Counted from the stretch's first letter, positions 36,400-45,717 are shown. The stretch: DNA of 64,000 nt from Phocaeicola massiliensis B84634 = Timone 84634 = DSM 17679 = JCM 13223 (GCF_000382445.1 NZ_KB905473.1:388819-452818); one strand, 5' to 3'. Numbers and translations are program-made. Notes: generated from the letters alone by a model not told the origin.

Positions 36400-37230
36400 A
36401 TGAAAAAGATAGGATTAGTGGCATTATTTGCCTTATTACTGGCGGCTTGTGACGATGGCGGCGAAAAGAAGGCTCAACTGCATTTGCAAAAAGCGGAAAC
36501 GGCATTGAAGCAAGAGAACTTTAATGAAGCCAAGTTGCAGATAGATAGTATCCGTATTTTATATCCAAAGGCTTTTGAGGCCAGGAAGCAGGGAATTAGG
36601 TTGATGCAACAAGTTGACTTGAAGGAACAGCAGAAGAGTTTGGTTTATTTGGACAGTATGATGCAGGTGAAGCAGGCTCAGTTGGATTCAATCAAAGGCA
36701 ATTTTGTATTGGAAAAAGATACAGCCTATCAGGAAGTAGGTAATTATTTCTATCCTACTCAGACAGTGGAAAAGAATATCGGTCGTTCTTTTCTTCGCGG
36801 ACAAGTGAATGAGCAGGGCGAGATGTCTATTACCTCTATTTATTGTGCCGGTGGGAAGCTTCATCATGCAGCAGTGAAAGTCAGTGTGGGCGATACTTTT
36901 GCCGAAACTCCCGCGTCCAAAGACAGTTATGAGACGACGGATTTGGGGCGTGCCATTGAGAAAGCTGATTATAAAATGGGCGATGACGGTGGCGTTATCG
37001 GGTTCATTGTTGCCAATAAAGATAAGAATATCCAACTTCAATTTATAGGGGATAAAACTTATAGAACAGTTATGCATCCCAATGACCGTAAAGCAATTGC
37101 CGAGTTGACCGGGTTGGCGCGTATCTTATCGGGTATGGAGCAGATTCGGAAAGATAAAAAGGAAGCTATGCTGAAAATAGAATTTGTTACCCGTAAGATG
37201 CAGGAAGACAAACCGGAAGAAGATAAATAG
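36400..37230 (+). CDS. Hypothetical lipoprotein with coiled-coil N-terminal region
   Basis: A 276-residue lipoprotein: signal with lipobox LLLAAC (Cys near residue 17), then an Asp/Gly linker and a helical, possibly coiled-coil segment (LHLQKAETALKQENFNEAKL, then QIDSIRILYPKAFEARKQ) that resembles a TPR-like helix pair. The C-terminal 150 residues are mixed, with a central block around GRSFLRGQVNEQGEMSI. No enzymatic motif is visible and no function is assigned. Start ATG 36400 begins the signal and follows the promoter element. Its 3' end faces ruvA. Confidence 0.75.
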   Translation: MKKIGLVALFALLLAACDDGGEKKAQLHLQKAETALKQENFNEAKLQIDSIRILYPKAFEARKQGIRLMQQVDLKEQQKSLVYLDSMMQVKQAQLDSIKGNFVLEKDTAYQEVGNYFYPTQTVEKNIGRSFLRGQVNEQGEMSITSIYCAGGKLHHAAVKVSVGDTFAETPASKDSYETTDLGRAIEKADYKMGDDGGVIGFIVANKDKNIQLQFIGDKTYRTVMHPNDRKAIAELTGLARILSGMEQIRKDKKEAMLKIEFVTRKMQEDKPEEDK

Positions 37231-37235
37231 ATATT

Positions 37236-37290
37236 AAAGCATTTTGTTGTAGCAGCCAACACGTGGAATGCCACTACAACAAAATGCTTT
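37236..37290. repeat. Intergenic 17-bp inverted repeat between convergent genes
   Basis: AAAGCATTTTGTTGTAG (37236-37252) and CTACAACAAAATGCTTT (37274-37290) are perfect complements around a 21-nt loop. It probably ends transcription from both sides, although neither side has a long T tract. Confidence 0.75.
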
Positions 37291-37305
37291 GCCACACTTC
37301 TCTTT

Positions 37306-37899
37306 TTATAATCTTTTCAGAGCCAGCTTAATGACTTTTTCAACAGGGGCGCTTGGTTCTTCTTTCAATATGGCTGCCACTACCTTTTGTGAAGCAGCCT
37401 GTGCAAATCCCAGCATAGTCAGTGCAGCTACAGCTTCATCGTGAATTTCCGAGTTGGCAGCGCTTGCAAACATTTCACTGTTGACCGTTTCCATGCCGGA
37501 AGAGGCTATCTTGTCTTTTAAATCGACAATGATGCGTTGGGCTGTTTTCAGTCCGATACCCTTAACTGTTTTCAGCAGTTTGTCGTTTCCCGAACTGATT
37601 ACCCCGCATAATTCGGAAGGAGAAAGGGCCGATAAAATCATTCTTGCGGTATTTCCTCCAATACCCGATACCGAGATTAACAGTAAAAACAGTTCTCTTT
37701 CCTGCTTGGTAGAGAATCCGTAGAGCACGTATGCGTCTTCACGGATGGCTTCATAAATATAGAGTTTGGTACGTGTTTGATTTTGAATGGCCGAGTAAGT
37801 ATTCAGCGAGATATTGATTCCATAGCCCACTCCGTTGCAATCTATCACCGCCATTGCCGGAGTAATCTCTGCAATGTCTCCTTTAATATATTCTATCAT
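37306..37899 (-). CDS. ruvA: Holliday junction branch migration protein RuvA
   Basis: A 197-residue protein that forms tetramers on four-way DNA junctions and loads the RuvB motor. Domain I is an OB-fold ([20 protein letters not shown]), domain II has tandem helix-hairpin-helix motifs ([14 protein letters not shown] and [18 protein letters not shown]), and domain III is the short C-terminal three-helix region that binds RuvB. The start is ATG 37899; the frame extends 19 codons further but the promoter element at 37932 lies inside that. Confidence 0.95.
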   Translation of the reverse strand: MIEYIKGDIAEITPAMAVIDCNGVGYGINISLNTYSAIQNQTRTKLYIYEAIREDAYVLYGFSTKQERELFLLLISVSGIGGNTARMILSALSPSELCGVISSGNDKLLKTVKGIGLKTAQRIIVDLKDKIASSGMETVNSEMFASAANSEIHDEAVAALTMLGFAQAASQKVVAAILKEEPSAPVEKVIKLALKRL

Positions 37900-37931
37900 G
37901 ATTCTTCTAGTTTGTAATTTACAGTTCTTTG

Positions 37932-37939
37932 CAAAAATA
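37932..37939 (-). promoter_or_regulatory. Promoter -7 element (ruvA)
   Basis: TATTTTTG on the minus strand, 32 bases before ATG 37899. Confidence 0.5.
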
Positions 37940-38025
37940 GGATATCTATCTTTCAAATTATAAGTTAGGCAAGAATATTTTTAAAATATTAGGTTTGGAA
38001 GAACAAAAGAATGAGGCAAAATGTT

Positions 38026-38033
38026 TATTTTTG
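38026..38033 (+). promoter_or_regulatory. Promoter -7 element (ddh)
   Basis: TATTTTTG, 40 bases before ATG 38074. Confidence 0.5.
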
Positions 38034-38073
38034 CAGCTAAATAAAAGATAATAGTAAACTAAAACCAATAAAG

Positions 38074-38973
38074 ATGAATAAAATTAGAGCAGCCGTCGTT
38101 GGATACGGTAACATTGGTAAGTATGTAGTGGAAGCTCTGGAAGCAGCTCCCGATTTTGAAATCGCAGGTATTGTTCGCCGTAATGGAGCCGAAAACAAAC
38201 CGGCAGAACTGGAACCATACGCTGTTGTTAAAGATATAAAGGAACTGAAAGATGTAGATGTTGCTATTTTGGCTACTCCGACTCGCAGTGTAGAAAAATA
38301 TGCGAAAGAAATTCTGGCTATGGGCATCAATACGGTAGATAGTTTTGATATCCATACACAGATTACCGCACTGCGCCGTTCGCTGGACGAATCGGCCAAA
38401 GCAGGCAATGCTGTTGCCATTATTTCGGCAGGATGGGATCCGGGAAGTGACTCGGTAGTACGTACCCTCTTGGAAGCAATTGCTCCGAAAGGCATTACTT
38501 ATACCAATTTTGGTCCGGGTCGCAGTATGGGACACTCTGTAGCCGTTCGTGCTATTGCAGGGGTGAAAGATGCTCTGTCTATGACTATTCCTGTAGGTAC
38601 AGGTATTCACCGTCGTATGGTTTATGTGGAACTGGAAGAAGGAGCGGATTTCAAGACTGTTGAAGCGGCTGTTAAGAACGATCCTTATTTTGTCAATGAT
38701 GAGACACATGTTATTCAGGTGCCTTGTGTAGACGACTTGAATGATGTGGGACATGGTGTTAATCTGGTTCGTAAAGGAGTGTCGGGCAAGACTCACAATC
38801 AGTTGTTTGAGTTTGATATGAAGATTAATAATCCGGCTCTGACAGCTCAGGTGTTGGTATGTGTAGCACGCGCTACAATGAAACAGCAACCGGGATGCTA
38901 TACAATGATTGAAGTTCCGGTTATCGATTTGATGTATGGAGACCGCGAGGAATTGATTGCACATTTGGTGTAA
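38074..38973 (+). CDS. ddh: meso-Diaminopimelate D-dehydrogenase
   Basis: A 299-residue NADPH enzyme that reductively aminates tetrahydrodipicolinate directly to meso-diaminopimelate, a shortcut in lysine and peptidoglycan synthesis. The Rossmann motif is [15 protein letters not shown] at residues 8-22; the substrate region includes [13 protein letters not shown] and [12 protein letters not shown]. Length and motifs match the family found in Corynebacterium and Bacteroidetes. It has its own promoter and is followed by lgt after about 107 bases. Confidence 0.95.
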   Translation: MNKIRAAVVGYGNIGKYVVEALEAAPDFEIAGIVRRNGAENKPAELEPYAVVKDIKELKDVDVAILATPTRSVEKYAKEILAMGINTVDSFDIHTQITALRRSLDESAKAGNAVAIISAGWDPGSDSVVRTLLEAIAPKGITYTNFGPGRSMGHSVAVRAIAGVKDALSMTIPVGTGIHRRMVYVELEEGADFKTVEAAVKNDPYFVNDETHVIQVPCVDDLNDVGHGVNLVRKGVSGKTHNQLFEFDMKINNPALTAQVLVCVARATMKQQPGCYTMIEVPVIDLMYGDREELIAHLV

Positions 38974-39080
38974 AATATCATAATATATAAGGAATAGGGA
39001 AATCTCTTCTCTGATTTATTTCGGGGAAGGGATTTTTTTATTTCCTTTGTGCTTATATAAATAAACAAAGAAATAAAACA

Positions 39081-39887
39081 ATGATAGCTAGTATTCTGTG
39101 GGATGTAGATCCCGTATGGTTTAAGGTTGGCAGTTGGGAAGTGCGTTGGTATGGTTTGATGTGGGGACTGGGATTTATCTTGGCTTATGAGATGGTCGGT
39201 CGCCTTTTCAAAAAAGAAAAATATCCTGAAGACTGGGTAGACAAGCTTTTTGTTTATTGCATTGTCAGTACGGTGATAGGGGCCCGGTTGGGACATTGCT
39301 TATTCTATGAATGGGATTATTATTCGGTGCATCCGGCTGAGATATTAAAGATTTGGAAAGGCGGACTGGCAAGTCACGGAGGAGTCTTTGCCATTATTCT
39401 CGCCCTTGTCTGGTATTCTAAGAAAGTGACGAAGAAGAGTGTCTGGTGGTTGTTTGACCGAATGATTCCGGCAGTTGCGGTGGTGTGCTTCTGTATCCGT
39501 TTCGGCAACTTGATGAATTCCGAGATTTATGGTTATCCCACTACCTTACCGTGGGGCTTTGAGTTTGTGCGTTCGCGTGAATGGCATCAGTTATATGAAG
39601 GTTTACCTTGTCACCCTACCCAGATTTATGAAATGCTCTATTGTTTGGTGGCGGGCGTAACTGCATGGGTGATGTATCATAAATACCATTTGCAGAATCG
39701 TGTGGGATTAATTACCGGAGTGAGCCTGCTCATTTTCTTTGGCTCGCGTTTCGCATTGGAGTTTATGAAGAATCCGCAAGTGGTGGAAGAAACGAATATG
39801 ACCCTGAATATCGGACAATGGTTGAGTGTACCTTTGATATTATTGGGAGGATATCTTATCTATAAAAGTAAAACGGCCAAAGTATAG
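39081..39887 (+). CDS. lgt: Prolipoprotein diacylglyceryl transferase
   Basis: A 268-residue inner-membrane enzyme that moves diacylglycerol from phosphatidylglycerol to the lipobox Cys of prolipoproteins. It has seven hydrophobic helices. The family signature with the essential Arg is in CIRFGNLMNSEIYGYPT, and GGLASHGGVFA and the C-terminal FGSRFALEFMKNPQ are conserved. It would process the many lipoproteins in this window, including the two genes directly downstream. Confidence 0.96.
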   Translation: MIASILWDVDPVWFKVGSWEVRWYGLMWGLGFILAYEMVGRLFKKEKYPEDWVDKLFVYCIVSTVIGARLGHCLFYEWDYYSVHPAEILKIWKGGLASHGGVFAIILALVWYSKKVTKKSVWWLFDRMIPAVAVVCFCIRFGNLMNSEIYGYPTTLPWGFEFVRSREWHQLYEGLPCHPTQIYEMLYCLVAGVTAWVMYHKYHLQNRVGLITGVSLLIFFGSRFALEFMKNPQVVEETNMTLNIGQWLSVPLILLGGYLIYKSKTAKV

Positions 39888-39982
39888 ATATCGGTAAATT
39901 AATCAAAAGTATAGGTATATTATTCAAGCGAGAATAAATATTTGAAAACTAGATGCTTATGAACTAATTTGAAGGCTTTTTC

Positions 39983-40015
39983 TTTGCTTAATCATTTTTA
40001 TATTTCATATCTTTG
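39983..40015 (+). promoter_or_regulatory. Promoter of the first LruC lipoprotein gene
   Basis: TTTG at 39983-39986 and TATCTTTG at 40008-40015, 21 bp apart. ATG 40049 follows 33 bases later. Confidence 0.68.
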
Positions 40016-40048
40016 TATAAAATGTGATTAACTTGAAACAAGCTTATT

Positions 40049-42118
40049 ATGAAGAAAAGCATCTTTTTATTATTGTGTATCTCTGTCTTGTTCTCTTGTA
40101 CGAAGAAAGAAGACTTCTTTGACCCCCATCATATCGATGAAGAAGCAAAAGAGAATTTTCCGGTGAAAGACATTGACCCGAGTCAGGATTGGAATATGGC
40201 TGCGGTAGGAACGTTGTCTGTTTCTATCAATCAAAAGACAGGCGAGGTTTATACTGTGAAAGTATATACGGATAATCCTTTGAACTCTGAAGGCAATGCT
40301 CGGTTGTTGGCTAAGAAAACGGGGGTAAGAGACGGAGAAACAGTATTATTTACTTTTGATGTACCCAAAGCCATTGAATCTGTTTATGTACTTTTTGAAG
40401 ATAAAATGTACAATGGCTGGGTAAAGGTGGCAGATATGAAGGTCGGTCGTCCTTCGGTTTCTTGGGAAGAGCAAGGAAGTGAGGCAGGAAAGAGAAGCGC
40501 TATGGCAAGAAGCAGTTGGGATTACAAGGTGCCTGATGAGAAGAATTTCTTGAAAGAGGTGCCTGCAGATGCTAAACAGTATCCGATACAATGGGCTGAA
40601 ATGCGTGGTGGATATTATATGAATGACGGCTCTTATGAACTACGTTATGGCAACTATACGCTATATATTAAAGGAAATGTTACAATAACAGGTGCTTATC
40701 CTGACGGATTAGTGGTTTACTTATTGGAGGGTAGCACTTTGGATGCCACTGCTGCTGAAACATTTAACCCTAATACGGTTTTCTATATCGCGCAAAATTC
40801 AACGATGAAGCTTAATAGAATAAGCATTAATTGTTCTTTATACAATAAGGGGAAAATTACTGTTGCGGGGGCATCTAACTCTTCGGGTGGATATATATAT
40901 AATGACGGTAGTTTTGAAATAACCGGGAAGACAACATTCGCCATGTCCGGAAAGGCAACTTTTGTAAATCTTCAATCTGCTTCATTGCAGGATGTGACCA
41001 TGACCGGAGGTTCTGAATTAATAAATGAAGAAGGAACTGTCAAAGCTAATTCTTTAGATACCCGTAGTTCTTATATTTATAACCGGTGCAGGATGGAAAT
41101 CCTTAGTTCTACTTATTTCCAAAATGGGGAGGGCTTTGCATTTGAACAAGATGGTGGCTCTTCTTTTGAAACAAATACGCTGAAAACAAATGGGAATATA
41201 CCTTTGAGGTTAGGTTCCAAGAGTGTATTCCATGTAAAAGACAACGTGGAATACCAGAATGGAAAGGTTGATGTGACCGGAGTCGGTTCAGATGAAAAGG
41301 CTCTGTTTTGGGTAAGTGGGGTTTGTATTAAAACTCCCGATGAGAGTATTACTTATTCCGGTGAGTTAGAGGTCGCATTGAAAGGGTATACCGGTAATAC
41401 AAATTTTTCGGATGGTGCACAGCTTGTAAAAGTAGAACAAGTACGATTAGGAGAACCGGTCGGATGTGGCTATAATTATACGACGAACGGTGGCGGAACG
41501 AACTCGGATGCTACAGATATTCCTCAAGTGTATACATACGTTTTTGAAGACATGACCCGTGAAGCCGGTGACTTTGACTTTAATGATGTGGTGTTAAAAG
41601 TTACAGTCCCCGATGAATCCGGAAAGGCAACTGTGACTTTGTTTGCCGCCGGTGCTGCTAAGAATTTGAAGGTGGGATTTACGGATACATCGAACGGGGC
41701 AAATTCTCAATCAGATTTATTTGGAGAGGTTCATGCGGCTATGAACTGTGATCCCGGTACGTTGATAAATACCGGTAGTGGTCCTAACGGTACTTCTGTA
41801 GAAAAGGAAATCACTATAACCGGTACATTGAAAGACAATGGAGACTTTTATATATATGAGGCCGATAATGCGAACAATATAACAATACATGTTGCGTCCC
41901 AAGTAACTCCCGCTTCTACTTATCCTCCTTATGGACTTTGCATTCCCGGAGATTGGGTATTTCCGAGAGAGCGTAATCAGATAACCGCTCTTTATCGTTA
42001 CTTTGCAAACTGGGCACAGAACCATACAATTTATACAAGGTGGTATGAAGAACACATGCCTGAGTTTAAAGAAAAATGGGATACAGCCAATGGTGAATAC
42101 CCTTATGCTGATAAGTAA
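40049..42118 (+). CDS. LruC-domain lipoprotein, first copy
   Basis: A 689-residue exported lipoprotein with signal and lipobox VLFSC near residue 16. Residues 25-50 carry FPVKDIDPSQDWNM, shared with the next gene. The middle has Gly/Ser/Thr-rich beta-helix-like repeats (many short strands of NTVFYIAQNSTMKLNRI type). The C-terminal third is the LruC domain, with the hallmark YVFEDMTREAGDFDFNDVVL, and a DUF4842-type end (ALYRYFANWAQNH). The acidic DFDFNDVV stretch suggests calcium binding. The role is unknown; surface or pilus-like association is a guess. It has its own promoter. Confidence 0.88.
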   Translation: MKKSIFLLLCISVLFSCTKKEDFFDPHHIDEEAKENFPVKDIDPSQDWNMAAVGTLSVSINQKTGEVYTVKVYTDNPLNSEGNARLLAKKTGVRDGETVLFTFDVPKAIESVYVLFEDKMYNGWVKVADMKVGRPSVSWEEQGSEAGKRSAMARSSWDYKVPDEKNFLKEVPADAKQYPIQWAEMRGGYYMNDGSYELRYGNYTLYIKGNVTITGAYPDGLVVYLLEGSTLDATAAETFNPNTVFYIAQNSTMKLNRISINCSLYNKGKITVAGASNSSGGYIYNDGSFEITGKTTFAMSGKATFVNLQSASLQDVTMTGGSELINEEGTVKANSLDTRSSYIYNRCRMEILSSTYFQNGEGFAFEQDGGSSFETNTLKTNGNIPLRLGSKSVFHVKDNVEYQNGKVDVTGVGSDEKALFWVSGVCIKTPDESITYSGELEVALKGYTGNTNFSDGAQLVKVEQVRLGEPVGCGYNYTTNGGGTNSDATDIPQVYTYVFEDMTREAGDFDFNDVVLKVTVPDESGKATVTLFAAGAAKNLKVGFTDTSNGANSQSDLFGEVHAAMNCDPGTLINTGSGPNGTSVEKEITITGTLKDNGDFYIYEADNANNITIHVASQVTPASTYPPYGLCIPGDWVFPRERNQITALYRYFANWAQNHTIYTRWYEEHMPEFKEKWDTANGEYPYADK

Positions 42119-42155
42119 TTTATCATAAGTTACCGGTTTCATCGGAGAAAAGAGG

Positions 42156-42186
42156 TTGTCAAACCCTTGGTAGAGATTTACTTTTG
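42156..42186 (+). promoter_or_regulatory. Promoter of the second LruC lipoprotein gene
   Basis: TTG at 42156-42158 and TACTTTTG at 42179-42186, 20 bp apart. The paralogue is thus transcribable on its own. Confidence 0.65.
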
Positions 42187-42209
42187 TTTACGCTAACACT
42201 TATTATGAT

Positions 42210-44201
42210 ATGAAGAAACTATTAATTCTATGGATGGTACTAGTTGCATTTGCTTCGTGCACAGACCGTAAAGATTTGTTCGATTCAGGGCGAGTGAAAG
42301 AAGAAGCAAAAGAAAATTTTCCGATAAAGGATATTGACCCTGATCAGGATTGGAATATGATGGCTGTACGTACTCTGGATATAACGATAAATGCGGGAAC
42401 CGGGGCTGTTTATACTGTCAAAGTATTGACAGACAATCCTTTTAAGGTAGAGAATGATGCGCATGTGCTTGCTGTGGCAGATGTGAAAGATGGAACTACT
42501 GCCACCTTGAAGTTTGATGCACCGTCGGCCATGGAATATGCATACGTGATGCGCCAAGTGGGAACTAAGGATTGCGAAGTGACTGTTGCTGCCCTTAAAG
42601 ATGATAAGTTTGTTGCTGCTTTCGGACGTTCTGCAACTCAGCGTGCGGTTTCTGAACGGGCTGCTAATATTACGATTGATAATTTGCCGGCTCCCGGTTT
42701 TGTTTGTCCGAGTGATGCTGAAGAATTGGCCGAGAAAGACATTACCGGAAATGTGAGGAATGGGGCTTACTACATTTCAAAGAACCTAAAAGCTGATAAG
42801 ATAAATCTTTCGGAAGATACTAAACTGTACATTAAGTCCGGTATTACCTTGACTCTCAATGTTGATAAGATTGACAAAGGAACAATCGTTGTATGTAAAG
42901 GGGGGACGTTACGTATTAACGGAACCGGAAAGGACGATAAAGATTTTACTTTGAAAGGTTCTATTTACAATGAAGGAACAGTTACTATTAATGGAGATGA
43001 TTTTTACATGCAGAATAAAGAAGCCGAACTTGTTAATTATGGAATAATATATATAGAAGCTGATTTTGAGTTGAGTGCAGGGGAATTCTATAATGGAGAA
43101 AGTGGACAGTGTGTATCTTATGAAACATCGATAGATAGTAACAGCACTGATGGTGCCAATGAGAACAAATCAAGTGCTACCTGGGTAAATGATGGTTATT
43201 ATGCTTGTGATGGATTTAAAGTAAGTTCGGGCTACCGGTTACAGAATAATTGCAATTTACATCTTGGTGAAGATTTTAAATTAGATGGCTCTGATGGTAA
43301 GGATGTAATCTTTAATAATAGCGGATTCATTCATTGTGGGGGAAAGGCTGAATTGGAAAATGCAATTTTAAATATGGCCGGTAAAAGTATCTTTAAGACC
43401 CAAAGTCTGGAATTTGAGAAGAGTGTTCGGCTGAACAGTGATGCAGGCGTACAGGATAAGGATAAGCCTTTGCTGCTGTGTGTTAACAAAGCCTTGTATG
43501 ATGATGATAAAGGAGAACTTACAATGAGCGGAGTTACTTATGTGACATGTGGAAATGACTTTTTTGACTCTTGGGCTGTCTCCGGTCATGTATTATTGGT
43601 GAATGTAACCATTGGAGACCATGCGCAGGGTTGTAATCCCGATTATGATAAAGAGGAACCTTCGACAACTCCGCCTTTGGCTATCTTTACTTATGTCTTT
43701 GAGGATATTACTACTACGACCGGTGACTATGATTTTAATGATGTCGTGTTGAAAGTGACGGCTGTAAACAATGGACAGGTCACAATCGCATTGGCAGCTG
43801 CCGGAGCAACCAAAGAACTATCTGCCGGCTATAAGGTTAACGGTCGGGACAATATTTTATGGAGCAGTGTGCACGAAGCTTTAGGTGTATCGGCCGGTAC
43901 CATAGTAAATCCCGGTCCTTCTACGCTGGCAGATATGCCCAAGCAAACTATCAAAAATATAACAAGTCTTGGAGACATAGCCTTTTATATTCATGAAAAG
44001 AATAACCCGAATCTAAGAGTTTATATCTCACAAGACGACCCTGAGTTTCAACTGGGCGGTGTACCTTTTGCTTTATGTATTCCTACAGATTGGGCATATC
44101 CGGCAGAACGCCAGATGATTAATGAGAAATATGAAGGTTTTGGTGCGTGGGGTGAAGATAGAAATTCACATCAAGAATGGTATAAAAAGCCAACCAAATA
44201 A
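42210..44201 (+). CDS. LruC-domain lipoprotein, second copy
   Basis: A 663-residue paralogue of the upstream protein. The signal ends in the lipobox VAFASC, followed by FPIKDIDPDQDWNMM. The first 110 residues and the C-terminal LruC/DUF4842 region (YVFEDITTTTGDYDFNDVVL, ending near CIPTDWAYPAERQM) align well with it, while the central beta-helix-like part has diverged strongly. This is the pattern of a tandem duplication with a rapidly changing middle, as might face host or phage. Function unknown. Confidence 0.88.
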   Translation: MKKLLILWMVLVAFASCTDRKDLFDSGRVKEEAKENFPIKDIDPDQDWNMMAVRTLDITINAGTGAVYTVKVLTDNPFKVENDAHVLAVADVKDGTTATLKFDAPSAMEYAYVMRQVGTKDCEVTVAALKDDKFVAAFGRSATQRAVSERAANITIDNLPAPGFVCPSDAEELAEKDITGNVRNGAYYISKNLKADKINLSEDTKLYIKSGITLTLNVDKIDKGTIVVCKGGTLRINGTGKDDKDFTLKGSIYNEGTVTINGDDFYMQNKEAELVNYGIIYIEADFELSAGEFYNGESGQCVSYETSIDSNSTDGANENKSSATWVNDGYYACDGFKVSSGYRLQNNCNLHLGEDFKLDGSDGKDVIFNNSGFIHCGGKAELENAILNMAGKSIFKTQSLEFEKSVRLNSDAGVQDKDKPLLLCVNKALYDDDKGELTMSGVTYVTCGNDFFDSWAVSGHVLLVNVTIGDHAQGCNPDYDKEEPSTTPPLAIFTYVFEDITTTTGDYDFNDVVLKVTAVNNGQVTIALAAAGATKELSAGYKVNGRDNILWSSVHEALGVSAGTIVNPGPSTLADMPKQTIKNITSLGDIAFYIHEKNNPNLRVYISQDDPEFQLGGVPFALCIPTDWAYPAERQMINEKYEGFGAWGEDRNSHQEWYKKPTK

Positions 44202-44222
44202 GAGGGGCGAATAACCTTCTTG

Positions 44223-44280
44223 CAAGAGGCTGTTCAAAAAGATAACGCAATATATCTTTGGGAGCAGCCTCTTGTTTTCA
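44223..44280 (+). terminator. Terminator after the LruC pair
   Basis: CAAGAGGCTG (44223-44232) pairs with CAGCCTCTTG (44265-44274) around a 32-nt loop. TTTTC follows. Confidence 0.7.
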
Positions 44281-44355
44281 TAAGAATCAAACGTGCGGAA
44301 AGAGAAACTCATGATAACTTGCACTCTTTCCGGCGGAATGCGAACAAGCATTGAA

Positions 44356-44967
44356 TTAAGCCTCCGGCACCGCCCTGTATATCACGTGAGGGGTCCGTCC
44401 CTCTCTTACTATCTTTTTTTCGTTGTCCCACCGGCGCAGTTCCATGCCCGCTTTTGTCTTCAGCAGTCCCGTAAGTTTGCAATACTCTTTGCAGTTAATG
44501 ACGGAATGTTCCTTCAGATAGACCGTCAGTAATGCAAAGCGTTCTTCTTCCGAATATTGGGAGGAAGAAACCCGGAAGCCATATTCTGCGCGTTCCAATT
44601 CACCTTTGGCACGTATCTCCTTGCGGAATTGCCGGGTAGGTTTGAATTTCACGTTGTCAAAGTGTACCGATGCGGCGCGTATCTCGCGTTTGTCCGCCAC
44701 CTTGCGACAGGTCAGGGTGGCGGACAAAGTGCCCAGCTCTCCCAATTTTACGTTATAACCGTCTGCCAGATAATTGGCGATAATGTTTTCCAGGTCACAG
44801 AACAGTCCCATAACCGTTCCTTCCTTGATGGTGGAACGTCGGGCTATCTCCTTAGCCAAATCTGTCAGGTCTTTTGTGCCCGATACTACAAGTTGCGGAT
44901 ACAGAGTAGCCTGCTCCTTGTCCCCCTGTATGTCGGGTGACGTTTTGAAATCATACTTTGCTGTCAT
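44356..44967 (-). CDS. HU-like DNA-binding protein with C-terminal extension
   Basis: A 203-residue protein. Residues about 1-125 form an HU/IHF-type fold of the Bacteroidetes DNABD (HU-HIG) type (LTDLAKEIARRSTIKEGTVM, then VKLGELGTLSATL). The remaining 75 residues form a separate helical, winged-helix-like domain (EEERFALLTVYLKEHSVINC, ending HVIYRAVPEA). Such proteins are abundant and often lie near surface polysaccharide or repeat regions; specific targets are unknown. A long leader of about 170 nt carrying 22-bp repeats precedes it. Confidence 0.85.
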   Translation of the reverse strand: MTAKYDFKTSPDIQGDKEQATLYPQLVVSGTKDLTDLAKEIARRSTIKEGTVMGLFCDLENIIANYLADGYNVKLGELGTLSATLTCRKVADKREIRAASVHFDNVKFKPTRQFRKEIRAKGELERAEYGFRVSSSQYSEEERFALLTVYLKEHSVINCKEYCKLTGLLKTKAGMELRRWDNEKKIVREGRTPHVIYRAVPEA

Positions 44968-45046
44968 GTTAATGCTTTTTGATAAGAGAATTAAGTCATT
45001 TCTTCCTGAAGGCTAAGGGCTTTCTTCCTATGGGCTTTTATAATCT

Positions 45047-45120
45047 GCTGCAATGGATTGTATAGTCTGCGGTAATGGACTGTACGGTCTACTGTAACGG
45101 ACTGTACAGTCTGTTGGCGG
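45047..45120. repeat. Second cluster of 22-bp repeats
   Basis: Four tandem units like GTCTGCGGTAATGGACTGTACG, period 22, are related to those at 29671-29770. They lie in the 5' leader of the HU-like gene. A hairpin such as the one at 29723-29760 is less perfect here. Confidence 0.7.
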
Positions 45121-45141
45121 AGTCTGTCTTAGTATTCAGTA

Positions 45142-45149
45142 CAAAAGTA
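45142..45149 (-). promoter_or_regulatory. Promoter -7 element (HU-like gene)
   Basis: TACTTTTG on the minus strand, 174 bases before the HU-like start; the 22-bp repeats lie in between. Confidence 0.5.
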
Positions 45150-45315
45150 CTTAATCATACCGTAAAAACCTATTAATCTGCCGGAAAAAAGAGTTTAGGG
45201 GCAAGATATAATTTTGAGCGATACAGCAAAATGATTTCTTTAGAAAAGAATTCTCTTTGTAAAAGAAATAGTAGTTATAATTAAATAAAGAAATGACGGG
45301 CAGAATCAATACATT

Positions 45316-45426
45316 ACGTTATTCGGACATCTTTTGGTGGAATGAGTTGTAACCAAAGATGTGCCGCCTGTGGCTGTAGCAGCAGGTAATCCGGTTCGTT
45401 TTATTAAGAATATTGAAGTCAAATAA
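45316..45426 (+). pseudogene. Remnant of a hexapeptide-repeat acetyltransferase C-terminus
   Basis: The frame ending at TAA 45424-45426 encodes VTKDVPPVAVAAGNPVRFIK and a short tail, the typical end of a maltose/galactoside O-acetyltransferase. About 40 bases upstream, YVIRTSFGGMS is in another frame, so a one-base shift separates it from the tail. No start or N-terminal part remains. The rest of 44968-45717 holds the repeat cluster, two inverted repeats and the promoter below. Confidence 0.6.
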
Positions 45427-45500
45427 ATTAGAAAAACACTTGAAATATGAGAAGACCAAAATAGTAGCAGTATGAAATTACAAATTATTACCATAATGAT

Positions 45501-45563
45501 AGTCCTTTCACAATTTTCTTCGATGGAATGGCGGTTTTTGGATGCGTGAGGTGTGAAAGGACT
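45501..45563. repeat. 12-bp inverted repeat
   Basis: AGTCCTTTCACA (45501-45512) and TGTGAAAGGACT (45552-45563) are perfect complements. No gene ends nearby other than the acetyltransferase remnant. Confidence 0.6.
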
Positions 45564-45607
45564 TTCGGAATTACTTCTGTATGCTGAGAATGTTACATAA
45601 TTGAGCA

Positions 45608-45630
45608 CTTTTGTTACGATGAAACAAAAG
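45608..45630. promoter_or_regulatory. Palindrome upstream of the fructan operon promoter
   Basis: CTTTTGTT and AACAAAAG, 8-bp arms with a 7-nt centre. A second palindrome, GTTGT-GAG-ACAAC, is at 45662-45674 next to the -7 element. Either could be the site of the hybrid sensor-regulator encoded at 52316; this is inferred from position only. Confidence 0.4.
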
Positions 45631-45677
45631 AGCTATCTCATGCAACAAATGTTTTAGAAGTGTTGTGAGACAACCCA

Positions 45678-45685
45678 TACCTTTG
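45678..45685 (+). promoter_or_regulatory. Promoter -7 element (fructan operon)
   Basis: TACCTTTG, 32 bases before ATG 45718. No clear upstream TTTG, as expected for an activator-dependent promoter. Confidence 0.6.
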
Positions 45686-45717
45686 CCTCAGAAAAACTTC
45701 TAAAAATATTTAATGCT

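Noticed and set aside
45306-45608. 100-codon minus-strand frame
   Set aside because: It is antisense to the acetyltransferase remnant and to the 12-bp inverted repeat; no protein-like features.
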